The notes under the pieces are model-generated. The model saw only the letters and a program-made list of their open reading frames with translations. It was not told where the DNA came from and did not search any database. Shown here in pieces: positions 1 through 11,419 of a stretch of DNA of 64,000 nucleotides (position 1 is its first letter; every line of letters starts with the position of its first letter). The position numbers and the translations under genes are program-made. This stretch comes from Morella rubra. Taxonomy: Eukaryota > Streptophyta > Magnoliopsida > Fagales > Myricaceae. The stretch spans positions 26,891,681-26,955,680 of the forward strand of contig CM025849.1 of NCBI GenBank assembly GCA_003952965.2. Reading direction: 5' to 3'.

Positions 1-360
1 CCCCCCCCCCCCCCCCCGCCGCTCGCGCGCGGCCGCTGCGCCCGCTTCTTTTTCCTTTCCTTTCCCGAACAGCGCCAAATTCTCCCTTTCCCGCCCAGCC
101 CCAAATTCCCCCTTTCCCGTCTGTCACTCTATCTCTTACCCTCTCTCTCGCTCTCTCTCGCCCTCTCTCACCTTCTCTCTCCCCCTCATTCTCTCTAAGT
201 CTCCCTTTGCTTTCAGCTGAAGGACGCCAAGGAAATGCCATCGCAGAATGCCTCGACTCTTGGCGGCATCCTCTTCCAACGCGCCTCGACTATTGACAAC
301 GTAGGAGCCCCGTTGCTTCTCGACGACAGCACTGGCATTGTACAGTTATCTTCGACCATA
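1..360 (+). other. C/T-rich tract with a possible unrecognised coding fragment
   Basis: The window opens with a run of C, then a GC-rich segment and a pyrimidine-rich (CT)n stretch to about 215. From about 219 one frame stays open to a TAG near 372 and reads like protein (it contains the residues LKDAKEMPSQNASTLGGI). I do not recognise it. It lies in front of captured kinase exons inside the CACTA-associated block, so it may be another captured fragment or simply a 5' leader. No start codon can be assigned. Confidence 0.25.
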
Positions 361-482
361 TTTGGCCTTTAGAATTCACTCTGTTTTTGAAATAGAATTA
401 GTGTAGATTGAGGTTTAATTTGTGGTTGATTAGTATTGAACAGATGGTTAGTATTCACGAATTAGATTTTGGTATTCTGTAG

Positions 483-1465
483 GGGACGAGCTGAGAAGGA
501 ATTTAAAGTCGAAGTTGAGGCAATTGAACGGGTTCGGCATAAGAATTTGGTGAGATTGCTTGGTTACTGTGCTGAAGGAGTTCATAGGTACTCTACTATC
601 ACCTAATTACCAAAGCTTCCTTTATGTGAATTTTTAGTCTTTGGTGTTACAGACCAGAGTTTGTTAATCCTCCGTTTTCAATAATATGTTTAGTTCATAT
701 ATATTTTGCTAAATGGTGTTCAATTCTCCATGGAAAACGATATTAAGTAGGTATATTTTTTCATGTGGTGTGGGATATATCATCTTTAAGCCATCAGGGA
801 TGAATGTTTGTTTCCTTCTATCACAGGATGCTTGTATATGAGTACGTAAACAATGGGAATTTGGAACAGTGGCTTCACAGGGATGTAGGGCCTTTCAGCC
901 CTCTTACCTAGGAGATTCGGCTGAATATCATCATTGGAACAGCAAAAGGGTATGATATAAATCACTCACATTTGAGCATTATATTTTAGTATTATGAGCA
1001 TCTCACCCATGTCAAAGTTCTATGGGCAACTTGAGTTCAGCATGTTTGCTCGGTCATGGTCATAATTGGACTTATCCTACAGATTAACTTACCTTCATGA
1101 GGGGTTGGAACCCAAAGTTGTTCACCGTGATATAAAATCGAGCAACATTTTAGTTGACAAGCAATGGAATCCAAAGGTTTCAGATTTTGGCCTTGCCAAG
1201 CTCCTTGGCTCAGAGCTTAGCTACATCACAACCCGTGTCATGGGAACAGTTGGGTAGGGATGGCTGTGTGTTTGCATATGATTATGTGTGTATGCGTCCA
1301 CAAGAGAGGCAACAAGTCTTTTTTCTGTTTGGTAGCTATGTAGCTCCTCAATATGCAAGCATAGGCATGCTGAATGAAAGAAGCGATGTGTACATTTTTG
1401 GGATTCTTATAATGGAAATAATTTCTGGGAGGAACCCAGTTGACTATATCCGACCACCAGAAGAG
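483..1465 (+). pseudogene. Receptor-like serine/threonine kinase fragment (four exons, internal stop)
   Basis: Four exon-like blocks with GT-AG borders encode the central part of a plant receptor-like kinase. Exon A (about 483-587) carries [12 protein letters not shown] and [13 protein letters not shown]; exon B (827-949) carries [17 protein letters not shown]; exon C (1083-1253) has the catalytic loop [14 protein letters not shown] and the DFG motif in [10 protein letters not shown]; exon D (1336-1465) has YVAPQYAS and [19 protein letters not shown]. The pattern matches the At1g01540/TMK-like kinase group. It is broken: a TAG at 909-911 replaces the conserved Trp after SPLT, the APE motif reads APQ, the N-terminus and transmembrane exon are absent, and the last kinase exons are replaced by an exon of an unrelated gene. 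Confidence 0.85.
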
Positions 1466-1684
1466 GTTTGCACCATATAATTGATATCAATTTGCATCAA
1501 AGATGCTTGAATTAGCTGGAAAAAAAGTTATTCTGGGATCTTTCCTCTTCCATGTTGGTCTTAATAAAAAAGCCAAGAATTTGTAGTGCTTAGGCAGATT
1601 TTGTAACCATTTGGGCTTTAAAGTTTGCAACAGTACACCTTGAGTAATGCTGCTTATCTAATTATCATGTTTCAACTATTATAG

Positions 1685-1858
1685 GTCAAAGGTTGTGGAG
1701 AAGCTTCATGTGACTCTCTGTTCTCTGCACAATTCCAAGGATATATGTTGGGGATCCTATCTGCTTGTCTATCGGCATTAGCAGGTGTTTACACAGAGTT
1801 TCTTATGAAGAAGAACAATGATAGCTTGTATTGGCAGAATGTACAATTATATACGTAG
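1685..1858 (+). pseudogene. Nucleotide-sugar transporter exon fragment (CMP-sialic acid/UDP-galactose transporter-like)
   Basis: After an AG acceptor, one frame is open for 57 codons. It contains KGCGEASCDSLFSA, GYMLGILSACLSALAGVYTE, FLMKKNNDSLYWQNVQLYT and then TAG. This is the well-conserved central exon of the plant nucleotide-sugar/CMP-sialic acid transporter family, whose members carry activated sugars into the Golgi. Only this exon is present. The stop follows at the point where the next exon should join, and it sits 220 bp downstream of kinase exons in the same orientation, so it is a fusion of fragments from different genes, not a working gene. Confidence 0.8.
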
Positions 1859-2040
1859 AGATTATTATGCTTGTTGTAAAACGTTGTTAATCAATGATGA
1901 AGTATATTTTGTTTTATTCTCCTTGTTCTTTAATTTTTTACATCCAATGAATTATGATTATTAAAATAAATTAGTAATACCGATTAGGAAAATATAAGCA
2001 AAAATTAGTGGTGTTTTAAAAATGCTGGCACATACTAAAA

Positions 2041-2368
2041 AACCAAAACAAAACAAAAAAAACGCTGGCACAGACCTTTAGCGACTGTCACAAAAACGCG
2101 CTAAAAGTCTATACCAGCGTTTTCACGAAACGCTGCAAAAAAAGGCAAAATTGCGTTCGAATCTATAGCGGCGGTCGCGACCACCATTAACCAACAGCTG
2201 CTATAGACCCGAGGTCTTCACCAGCGGTCTCAAAAACTGCCGTTAACGGTCATATAATAGCGGTCGCGACCGCCGCTAAAAAACCGCTGCTAAAGTTTTT
2301 AGCAGCGGTTTTTTGACCTTTAGCAGCGGTTTCCGACCACTGCTAAAGGTCTGTTTTTTTTTGTAGTG
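2041..2368. repeat. CACTA subterminal repeat array and terminal inverted repeat
   Basis: Many inverted and direct copies of 10-12 bp motifs built on TAGCGGCGGTC and AGCAGCGGT, for example AGCAGCGG facing CCGCTGCT across 2285-2312. It ends in the terminal repeat at 2368. Such arrays bind the element-encoded TNPA-type protein in known CACTA elements. The motif is shared with the tips of the element at 49185-56107, so both belong to one family or close relatives. Confidence 0.8.
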
Positions 2369-4180
2369 TCACATGTAGAAACAAAATTAAAGTTGTCAGG
2401 TAGGCATGCAGGGAGCATGCTATCAGTTGTGGCCTTCATTTTCTCGATAACTCTCAAGAAAAACATTCATTTGATCATCTATTCTACCCCTTTCTCTCAT
2501 ACTGCAATTGCTTGTCTAGACCGTACCTATATGTAATATGTTTGACTGGAAATATATCTTGTTTCCTTGCATGGTGGAAAGGGAGTATTCGATTGTCCTA
2601 TTTGTTTATCAATATTAGCGTGGAGAATAAATATATTGTAATCAGAAAATACACTTTTCATCATTAACTATTAGAGTTTTCACCCTTTGTACTTCAAATT
2701 ATTAATTTTGATACGTTTCATCCATAGTTTCTATCAACTATGAATTCTATACACTTTGCACCATCCTTTGTTAATTTAAATGTAAACAAAGACTTTTGGT
2801 TAAAACAATGACAGACTTTACTCTATAAAATATAATGGGTCGCAAAATTATGGGAGCAATATTTCACCAACAAAATTCATAGTTTCCATCCAAATTAACT
2901 ACAGAGGGTACAAAGTAGGGATGAGCTTTTCGTTTTTGACCCGACTCAATCGAGGGGGAAGGAAAATGACTCCCAACCTCGACCTAGAATGACCCCTGAA
3001 CTCAAGACAATCAGGGCATGTCGGGTTAGGCTCGGGCTCGAGTTGGAGTCGGGTTTCATTGGGCTTTAATATATATATATTGCAGGCCTAGAACATTTTG
3101 GGCTAATTTTTTTAGGCCAAGAACATTCTAGGCTATATTTTTTTTAGAATAATGCATACACTTATAGGGTCTCGGGTCGGGCTCCTTTTTTTATTTATTT
3201 ATTGGAATGTGCTTCACAACACGAATCTGAATATATTTAGAATGAACAAATGAGACTTGACCGCGTCCGGGTTGGTTCCGGGTCAGACTATCAGGTTTTT
3301 TGAATAGCCCTAGTACAATGTTTACACGATCAGTACTTTGACAGGTAAAATGTAACGAAATTCATATAGTTCAAGGTGGAAAGTATTTGGACGGAATAGT
3401 TGATCAGCAAAATTTATATTTAGTTAACTCTAAATTTAAGTATCCAATCTAATTAAAGAAGATGAATGGAATTATTATATCGAAACAGATTAAAGAAACT
3501 ATTGACAACTATTTTCATGAGGTAAACGCTTGGATTTCGTGGACTACAATGTTGCGATCTAGAAGATAGCCGAGCAGGTTTTGATGGTTGCTTCCACAGC
3601 CACTAAAAAGCATCTCAAATTTCATACCAAGGCAAGCAATACAAGCATCTCATGTACATGTACTCTGTACTCATAACTCTTTCCTTCAGCAATGACACAT
3701 GACTTATTTTAAATTCAAAAGCGCCTGGTAATGACAGTTAATCAAGTTAGTCAAACAATAAAAGTCCTTGTTTCTAGCCAGTTCCAAACTCCTATACATG
3801 TTATCATTTTTAATTGACCCAGTGCGTTTTTGCAGCTGAATTTTACAATATTTTTTCACAGGAGCAGGCTGCAGCCAAGAAATGCGTGGTAGGCCGATTT
3901 GCCCCATGAGCAGCTGTCGGCACCAGCCATGCAGCATCAAGATCTAGAGAGAGAAAAAAGTATTTAATGTCGATGCTTGGGAGAGAGAGAGTCAAAAGCC
4001 CAATTGGCTTTGTCTTAGGCAATTCCTTTGCAACACCGACGCCGCTGCCCCCAACACCTGCCCCTTCATTCATTAATTATCGCCTCAGCAAAAGTCAGTC
4101 ATTTATTTGAGCTTTTCTTCCTCCAAAACCTTGGAAAAGGTCCTTATTTAATTCACGTCTCGCTCTCTCAATTTCCGTGT
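2369..4180. other. AT-rich intergenic DNA with a TAGGG-ended repeat at 2916-3312
   Basis: No supported gene. Between 2916 and 3312 lies a repeat rich in GGGTCGGG/CGGGCTCG words, with near-inverted ends (TAGGGATGAGC at the left, AATAGCCCTA at the right), a common kind of non-autonomous plant element. The 2640-2910 segment, with its CACTTTGCACC-type wording, resembles the piece at 10850-11200 and is probably a dispersed repeat. The short ORFs on the minus strand at 3704-4073 show no recognisable domain. Confidence 0.4.
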
Positions 4181-4181
4181 G

Positions 4182-4244
4182 TTGACTTCATTGTTTTGAA
4201 CAACTCTGGTTGGAGAGTTGGGAGTACTCTCTTACGGTATAAAA
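4182..4244 (+). promoter_or_regulatory. Likely core promoter of the U-box gene: W-box and TATA box
   Basis: A TATAAAA lies at 4238-4244, 234 bp before the U-box start codon and consistent with a 5' leader of about 200 bp. A TTGACT, the core of the W-box bound by WRKY factors, lies at 4182-4187. PUB22/23/24-type genes are rapidly induced by immune elicitors, so a W-box here fits, but the element is short and the assignment is inferential. Confidence 0.45.
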
Positions 4245-4477
4245 GCTGCCACCAGCTCTCTAATACAAACTTCAATAGGCCAAGTTTCAACAGCTCTACA
4301 AGTTGGAGGCTTCATATTCTTCAAGTGAGATCAATCTCCAGCATTTTTGGTTGCTTTCTTTTATCTGTCCTTTCGGCATTCAAGTGCTCCAATTTTTTCA
4401 GATTTTAGCCTTAACTTCTATTAAAGCCTTCTAGTTTTTATCACCATTTGACTGTGAAGATCCAAATCTAGAGAGAC

Positions 4478-5680
4478 ATGGATCAAATCGATATTCCTTC
4501 CCATTTTCTCTGCCCGATTTCAATGGAACTAATGAGAGATCCGGTCACGGTCTCAACCGGGATAACCTACGATCGGGAAAGTATTGAAAGATGGCTATTT
4601 TCATGCAAGAACCATTGTTGCCCTGTTACGAAGCAAGTTTTGTGCGATACAGAACTTACTCCAAACCATACTCTGCGCCGGTTGATCCAAGCATGGTGCA
4701 CCCTCAACGCTTCGCATGGTATTGAACGCATTCCAACCCCGAAGCCACCGGTGGACAAAGCCCAGATAGTCAAACTCCTCAACGAGGCAAAGAAGTGCCC
4801 AAATATGCAACTCAACTGCGTCAGAAGACTCAAATCCATTGCATTTGAAAGCGAAAGGAACAAGAAGTGTTTAGAGGCAGCCGGTGCAGAGGAATTCTTG
4901 GCATCAATCATAGAGAATGGCAGCGATGATGTATCTGTGACTGAAGCTGTTGAAGTCCTTTCTAATCTTAAAATCTCGGAAACACATCTCAAGAGTCTTC
5001 TAAACAAAGGTAGCGAATTCTTGGAATCGTTAATGCAAATTTTGAGGATCGGAAATCATCAATCCAGAGCTTACACAACCATTCTGTTGAAGTCCGTTTT
5101 CGAAGTTGCTGATCCTATCCAATTGATCAGCCTACCACTCGAATTCTTCAAGGAGGTAGTGCGTGTTTTACATGACCAGATATCACAGCAAGCCTCCAAG
5201 GCTGCATTAAAGCTTCTGGTGGAGCTTTGTCCCTGGGGACGAAACCGAATCAAAGCGGTTGAAGGAGGTGCAGTTCTAGTCTTGATAGAGCTCCTCATTG
5301 AGGCATCAGACAAGAGAGTGTGTGAGCTCTTGCTTGTCGTTTTGGATCAGCTTTGTGGTTGCGCAGAAGGGCGGGCGGAGTTGTTGAATCACGGTGCAGG
5401 GCTGGCGATTGTGTCCAAGAAAATATTCCGGGTTTCTCATGCGGCAAGTGATAGGGCAGTCAGAATTCTGTCCTCAGTTTGTAGGTTCTCGGCGACTTCT
5501 AGGGTGCTTCAGGAAATGTTACAAGTGGGCGTTGTATCCAAGTTGTGTTTGGTGCTTCAGGTTGATACCGGTTCAAAGACCAAGGAGAGGGCTAGGGAGA
5601 TCCTCAAGTTGCACTCTCGTGTTTGGAAGAGTTCTTCATGTATTCCAGTTCATTTGATTTCATCTTATCCATCTTCTTAA
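4478..5680 (+). CDS. PUB23-like U-box/ARM E3 ubiquitin ligase
   Basis: A single uninterrupted exon of 400 codons. The U-box spans about residues 6-75 and starts IPSHFLCPISMELMRDPV, with YDRESIERWL and the closing TPNHTLRRLIQAWC; it recruits the E2 enzyme. The rest (about 90-385) is alpha-helical armadillo-type repeat, with segments such as ASKAALKLLVELCPWGRNR and AVEVLSNLK, which bind substrates. Architecture, intronless structure and length match the PUB22/23/24 (CMPG) group of Arabidopsis, which are 411-456 residues. Those ligases dampen pattern-triggered immunity and drought signalling by ubiquitinating targets such as exocyst and proteasome subunits. The ATG at 4478 is the first in frame and directly precedes the U-box, as in the family. 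No lesion is visible. Whether it is orthologous to PUB22, 23 or 24 cannot be decided here. Confidence 0.93.
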   Translation: MDQIDIPSHFLCPISMELMRDPVTVSTGITYDRESIERWLFSCKNHCCPVTKQVLCDTELTPNHTLRRLIQAWCTLNASHGIERIPTPKPPVDKAQIVKLLNEAKKCPNMQLNCVRRLKSIAFESERNKKCLEAAGAEEFLASIIENGSDDVSVTEAVEVLSNLKISETHLKSLLNKGSEFLESLMQILRIGNHQSRAYTTILLKSVFEVADPIQLISLPLEFFKEVVRVLHDQISQQASKAALKLLVELCPWGRNRIKAVEGGAVLVLIELLIEASDKRVCELLLVVLDQLCGCAEGRAELLNHGAGLAIVSKKIFRVSHAASDRAVRILSSVCRFSATSRVLQEMLQVGVVSKLCLVLQVDTGSKTKERAREILKLHSRVWKSSSCIPVHLISSYPSS

Positions 5681-6493
5681 TGATAGAAATTTTTTAATAC
5701 AATTCATGGAAATTAGCCGTGGGGAAAACGTCTAATTCAGCTGCAAAGCGAATTTGCCTAATCATGGAAAAGGGGTCTCAATTCGTGCCCTAAAAATAGA
5801 TAATCTTAATCTGATAGGTTTGTTCCTTGAGAAGCTTATTCTGAACCCTTTTTCATTTACAAGGGAACATGGATCATCATATTCTCACTAATAAATTAGT
5901 AATGTTCTTCCCATTAACATGGAACATGCGAAGATTAAGAGAAAGTCAATGGTCGTGATCTCCATGATTATGGGTAAAATGTAGAAAACATTTTAAAAGT
6001 TTGGATTTTAGTGGAGGTTTAGTTGAACGAATGGAACTGCAAGTCTCACTATTATTTTTTAGATGTTTCCCCACTCGCTTTCCTTTGAAATTAGCGTTTT
6101 ATTCAAGACAAAAAATGTAGAGAAAAATAAAGCAGCTGATTCCTTACGCTGATGCTCTGATAGAATTGGCAACAGATTTGGAAATTGATATCCTCATCAG
6201 ATTTCAGGAAAATTAAATGACAACTTTAAATTGACCAAAATCCACAAACATTTGGCATCCAACCTATAGTGTCCACCAAAGCCTCGACCGAGATCCAAAG
6301 GAAATGGGAGATTAATTAAAGATCCAACTGCACCATTCCAACTAATCAGTTCTATTAAATGGACCTAATCTCCGAAGAAATGGTATAGCGAGAATTAGAG
6401 GGGACTTAGCCAAAAATTACTGCAAATTGAATCATTATAATCCTAATTAGTCATGAGATTTTGATTTCAATATGATGAAAAAAATTGAATAGG
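5681..6493. other. Intergenic DNA downstream of the U-box gene
   Basis: Holds the 3' untranslated region of the U-box gene near its start, then AT-rich sequence with no open frame or recognisable element. Confidence 0.5.
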
Positions 6494-6972
6494 GCAACTT
6501 TGATCAGACCTGATCAAACCATCACAGAACAGAACCATTGCCTTCTCAAAGGCCCTCTAATTGAAATCTCTTTGTATATATCTGCTAGTCAAATGGTAGA
6601 TTTTTGTCTGACTAATCTAATTGTTACATGAACACGTAATACTATGCTTTTGAAATTTTCTTTTATCTTGAATATTACAAATGAGGCTAAAAGCATAAAC
6701 AAATTAGACAGGAAGATTCTTTTCCTTCTTGATGTGTGGTCGTTAATTACCTTGCTTTCTTAATTGTCGTCTTCTATCTGTTGGAAAGGCATCTATTTGT
6801 CCCTCTCATCTTGCGTGGAAGAGTCACAAAATCGTTTGGGTTACTTAATTTCTGTTGATTGGTGAAAAGAATACTAATAGTTTTAGCAAAAACATCATCA
6901 ATAAAATATAATGGCCGGCACATCAGGAGCTAAACAGGTAAAGTTGACTCTTATATATTATATAATGTTCAT
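6494..6972 (+). repeat. Dispersed repeat block, copy 1 (copy 2 at 11773-12226)
   Basis: About 450 bp that recurs at 11773-12226 in the same orientation with perhaps 90 percent identity by eye. Shared landmarks include TCAAATGGTAGATTTTT, AAAAGCATAAACAAATTAGA, CTGTTGGAAAGGCATCTATT and AATAAAATATAATGGC. It has no open frame of note. Copy 2 is fused directly to a duplicated RCL1 5' end. I do not see terminal inverted repeats, so the mechanism of spread is unclear. Confidence 0.75.
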
Positions 6973-9245
6973 AATTTATTGTTCAGGCATGCATGCGTTT
7001 CTCTAGCTACCGTCCACGGGTAGATGGAGTCGAGACAAGATCAATATATGTTTTACCTGTCAATTGCCATTTGATCCTGAAGGGCAAACAACCTCCATCC
7101 CCTTAGGCAAAACCCATGCTGATTCTCTAAGATGTAGGTTTCCAATTAGATCTGCAAACTATTTCCCAGAATTAATAGCCATCACAACCGAGAGTGAACC
7201 TTAACCACATTGGAGTGAAAATCCACATAAATCTCCAATGGAGTTTCGAAATTAATTTCGCAGCGTAACACATGCACACACAGTTTACACAACCCAATCT
7301 GACCACGAGAAACCAAAATTTTAGAATTTTGTTAAACTTGGAGGGCTTTTTCGTAATTTTGATTAAAAACTGGAAAGAATTGATCAATTTTTTTGCCATG
7401 TTTGCGATACAAAATTTTATGGATATTTTGGGAATGTTGTAAAAATTGAGATGGATTGGTGTTTTATTGGATTTTGAGAGAAAGCTGTGAAAAAGTAAAA
7501 TTTTATGGGAGTACTAATCGGTGAAAAAGTGAGATGATTTGAGTAAATTTTTTATATTTATTGTAATAAAAAGAGATCATAATTTGATGAAGAGAGAAAA
7601 AGAAAAAATATTTTGAAGTTATTTTATTTGACCAAACTTTTGAGTATTAAGTTTATTTTTACAAATTAAAATTTTTAAATGGAGAGAGATTTTAATTTAC
7701 AAACATGCATGCCCTAACTTGCTAATTAAGGGGAAGAGGGGACTTGTCCCACCCTCCCAAAACACTTTGACATGACTTGCGCAAGTGTTAAGTTGAATCA
7801 CGCAAGTGGCTAGATTGTTAGGTAACAAAAACAAAGAAAACGTTTTAAAGAAGCACGGACACACGAAGACACAGACCCCGTACCTAAGTAGAAACAGAAA
7901 ACAGAGAGAAAGGAGGAAAGAAAGACTGGAGAGGAAAGAAGAGAAGAAAAGAACAGAAGCGCCGGAGATCAAGGAGAAAAAGAACCGTTTCAGTTTTGAA
8001 TTTCGGTTAAGTTTTTTATTTTCAGTTAGATTAATTAGATTATGAATTGAAAGATCAGAAATGGTTAGATCGAGTTGTTATGCTGTAGAAGTTTCGATGA
8101 GAGATATCTGTTATAGGTTCTATTAAGATGGTTAGAAATTGATTATGGTAATTTTGGAGTTAAGTTTGATTTAAAATGTTTAATTTTGAGTTGTTTGATG
8201 TGATTGGGAATATATGGCTTCAAAGAATTTCTATATGTCAGGGTGCAATACAGGACTTAATATATGGTTATACTGGTGGTTTAAAGTAGAATAGTTGGGG
8301 CACGTGGGGATATTTGATATAGCCAATGAATTTGAGGCAACTCAAATTAGTTAAACATATTTATAAATTATTTTAAAATGGGATATTTTGAAAATAAATA
8401 TTATTTGCGTATATATGGGAGTTTCGATGTGTTTTTATTGCTCACAATGAAAATGAGAATTTTCTTGCATATGAATTCTATTATTTGTGATTATATTTTG
8501 CACAGAAACTTTTCAGAAAGCTACTATATATATAGTGTGGAATTAGTTACTTCTAAGTTTACATTTATTATTGAAGAATTGAATGGAGTTTTGCAAAGAA
8601 GGAAAAGAGTAATTTGATTCATAATTGCCAACTGTTTAACTTCTTTTACTTACTGAGCTAATAGTAATTCACCCTACATTTTTCAAGAAGTTTGAATATG
8701 CCTCAAAATTTGTTGTAGAAAGTTATGAGTTGTATCTTTTGGAAGTTGAAGGTGTGTCATGAAGTAGTTTTTTTCAGGAATATTGTTTAAGGTTTAGGTT
8801 TGGTAGTATAAATCGATGTTGTGATGGCTTGATGATTTTTCAAGTTATGTAATGTTTTCAGTGTGTGCTTGAAGTTTGAGAATGCTTGGTGTATAGTACT
8901 AATCTGGTTGAATTTATAAAGAACATTTTCTATAGTTGTTGAATAAAAATCATAGACCTATAGTTTGTAGCGTGGTATTGAGTTTGTAGCGTGACACATC
9001 TTCATGTGGTTGGGTCATATGCGTAACATCCCAATTTTGAAGAATGCATAGCTTGCAAGTCTTTGGCCTAATATATAGTTGCATGTTACTATTTAGGTAG
9101 CTTCAGTATGCTCAGTTTAAAATTTCAGTGGATTTGATAGCTTGTGAAAAATTGGAGTTTGTTTTAGGATCACTTAATTTTCGGTCAATTAGAGTTGATT
9201 ACATGCTACTGAATGTTTAACATGTTAATTAAGCTTTATTAGTAG
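6973..9245. other. AT-rich intergenic DNA, no supported gene
   Basis: At 7420-7680 there is a very AT-rich segment with GGTGAAAAAGTGAGATGATTT, resembling words in the MITEs near 16.0 kb and 32.1 kb, so probably a decayed MITE. At 7830-8040 there is a purine-rich block of (GA/AAG)n; the 79-codon frame in it is low complexity and not convincing. The rest to 9245 is AT-rich sequence without domains, possibly part of a decayed retroelement. Confidence 0.4.
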
Positions 9246-9412
9246 GTTGACACATCCTCGACACCTCGTGCTTGATTAGTCTTGATGAGTCAGCATCTAA
9301 GTTCACACATCAGCGACACCTCGTGCTCGTTATAGCCTGGATGAGTTAACATCGACATCAGTGACACTTCATGTTGGTAGCCTTGGAGAGTCAGATGTCT
9401 CTTAACACGTTG
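9246..9412. repeat. Three degenerate tandem copies of a ~52-bp unit
   Basis: Three successive units share a ...CACATC-(C/A)-(T/G)CGACACCTCGTGCT core followed by ...GATGAGT(C/T)A. The first two are close; the third is more diverged (AGTGACACTTCATGTTGG). No coding potential. They lie about 100 bp before a CAATAAATACAG stretch that could belong to a retroelement LTR, but I cannot define LTR ends. Confidence 0.6.
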
Positions 9413-9710
9413 TACTTGGTTTGCAATAAATACAGACCACCCTTAGTTCATTTGGTCATCAACAAGAAAGAAAGAAAAAAAAAAAAACCAGCTCTCGTTA
9501 GAGATCATCATAGTGACAACAACTAGCTGTAAGTAAACATGCTTTATCTTGTATACTTTTCATTTTCTCTTCAATTTCTTATTGATGAGAACTATGATTC
9601 TTATGTCATTGCATGATATTTGTTATGTTGGTTGTGTATGAGCAACATATATTCTAGTCATATTTACAAAACTACAGTTTATGTATAATAAGCTAGTCAT
9701 CATTATGATC

Positions 9711-9977
9711 CATGAATTCACGATATAAGCAAAAAATTTGTCATTATTATATGATGGGATGATACAATGAAATCCAGATGGCCAACTGCAAGAAGCACGA
9801 TACCATTGCTATAGAGGGAGTGGAATCACACCGTAAGAAATTCATGATGTTACTTCATGAATTCACGATATAAGCACAAAAATATGTCATTATTATAATG
9901 GAATGATACAGTGAGATCCAGATAGCTAACAAGAAACATGATACCATTGCTATGGAGGGAGTGGAATCACACCATGG
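9711..9977. repeat. Two tandem copies of a ~140-bp unit
   Basis: Two head-to-tail copies start CATGAATTCACGATATAAGC at about 9712 and 9857, each ending in GGGAGTGGAATCACACC. They share about 85 percent of positions by eye, with small indels. No gene is associated. Confidence 0.7.
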
Positions 9978-11419
9978 TGTAACGACCTAAGGATAACACT
10001 AGTCACATATATACTTTAACTTCAAAAGAATTAGTCAATGTTGATCTTCAAGCTCCTTGAATCATTATAAAGTGAGTTCAACCTAGTAAGGTCCCAATGT
10101 GGAACTTGACCATCTCTCATTCCTTTCTCTTCTCTCACTCTAAGTGAGATTCGGGGTATCACAATAGTGACTTTCAATGGGATGGATTTCGGAGACCTTT
10201 CCATATACCGAACCATCCATAAGTTTAAAGTGACTCATTGGTGCGGCTACACAGTGAATCAAGGTTCCAATGGGACCGTTTAATCCCAAAATGGCTTTCA
10301 ACGGTGCTGCAGCAATCTCAGTGTTGATAGTGGCAAAGATTATATCTAGAATAGTAAAAAGAATGAGGGTTCGGGGGAGGGGGTGGAGAGGGGGTGATGC
10401 GATGGTGTTGCAGTGGATCGACAACATATTACGGGTCATCTCTTGACCCATGCACGTGAGGGAAGCGGGGTTAAGAGGCAACTGTAGATCGACATCCACC
10501 AATGTCAGGGCGGCACAGCCATCAGGGGCGGTGCGTGAATGAGATATAGGCCAAGTATTTTTTTTGGGAACCTATAAAAAATTTTATGTTTTAAAACATT
10601 CATTTATTAATGTAAAATAATATATTCCAATATAATAGTACAAATCTGGTTCATGTGTTAAATAGCAGTTACACATTTAAGGGCATAATAATTATTTTGC
10701 TTTTTTAAAAGTCAATTTTCGTCCAATTTGATGGAAAAAATAAGAGGGTATAATGTGTTATGGATGAGTAGTTTGCGGATGCAATGTCTCAAACATAGTT
10801 ATTTATGGTGCAAAATCAATGGAAGTTTATGAGTGAAAATGTATTTCTCCATACACTTTTCACCAATTAAATATAAGGATTTTGACAATATTCACCATTC
10901 AACTATCAATTTTAAATTCTTTACACCCTTCGTCAAATTTTTAGACAAAAATTGTGATAATGCCCTTAATCCACTTTACATATATTAAGGATATTGTTGT
11001 CAATTCATTAAGTTATCGAGAGTCTTATTATCAAATGAAAGGTGCAATAACACTGTTAGTTGGATGGTGTAATATGTCAAACTTGATAGTTTATAATACA
11101 CAGAGTCAATGTTAGTAGTTGGAGGTATTAGAATTGCTTATTTAGATGCAATATATCAAATCTTCTATAGTTGATGGATGAAAAGTGTATCTATTCTACT
11201 GCTTACTAGGATTACAGGGTTTGATCTAGTGTAAAGTTAATTTTTTAAGCGCGATTTGTTTGCTTCTTCTTTTTTCTACAAAACTTCCATTAAGAAACTA
11301 CTCTGCTCAGCACAACATATACAGCCTGAGGTGGCACGTCCCGGTTTTCTTTTTTTTTTTTTTCTAAGCACGCACATCCCGATTTGTTTGCTCGTAAAAT
11401 TGAACTTTTAAGAGGAACA
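9978..11419. other. Intergenic DNA with an unassigned 120-codon minus-strand frame
   Basis: The minus strand at 10140-10502 is open for 120 codons in a GC-richer patch (it includes KAILGLNGPIGTLIHCVAAP). I do not recognise it as any family; it lacks a following exon and sits beside repeats, so I do not call it a gene. From 10550 on the DNA is AT-rich with wording (CACTTTTCACC, TTTACACCC) similar to 2640-2910, consistent with a dispersed repeat. Confidence 0.35.

Larger units (their letters stand above)
1..2368. mobile_element. CACTA transposon end carrying host gene fragments (left end outside window)
   Basis: The right boundary is a T run followed by TTGTAGTG ending at 2368, the reverse complement of the CACTACAA terminus of plant CACTA (En/Spm) elements. 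The 330 bp inside it is packed with direct and inverted copies of a TAGCAGCGG / TAGCGGCGGTC motif, the subterminal repeat array of this superfamily. The same motif family fills both ends of the CACTA element at 49185-56107. Upstream lie exons from at least two unrelated genes with introns kept, which fits DNA-level capture (Pack-CACTA). The left terminus is not in the window, so membership of the gene fragments in the element is an inference. Confidence 0.55.

Noticed and set aside
10140..10502. 120-codon minus-strand open frame
   Set aside because: Not recognisable, no further exons, and surrounded by repeats.
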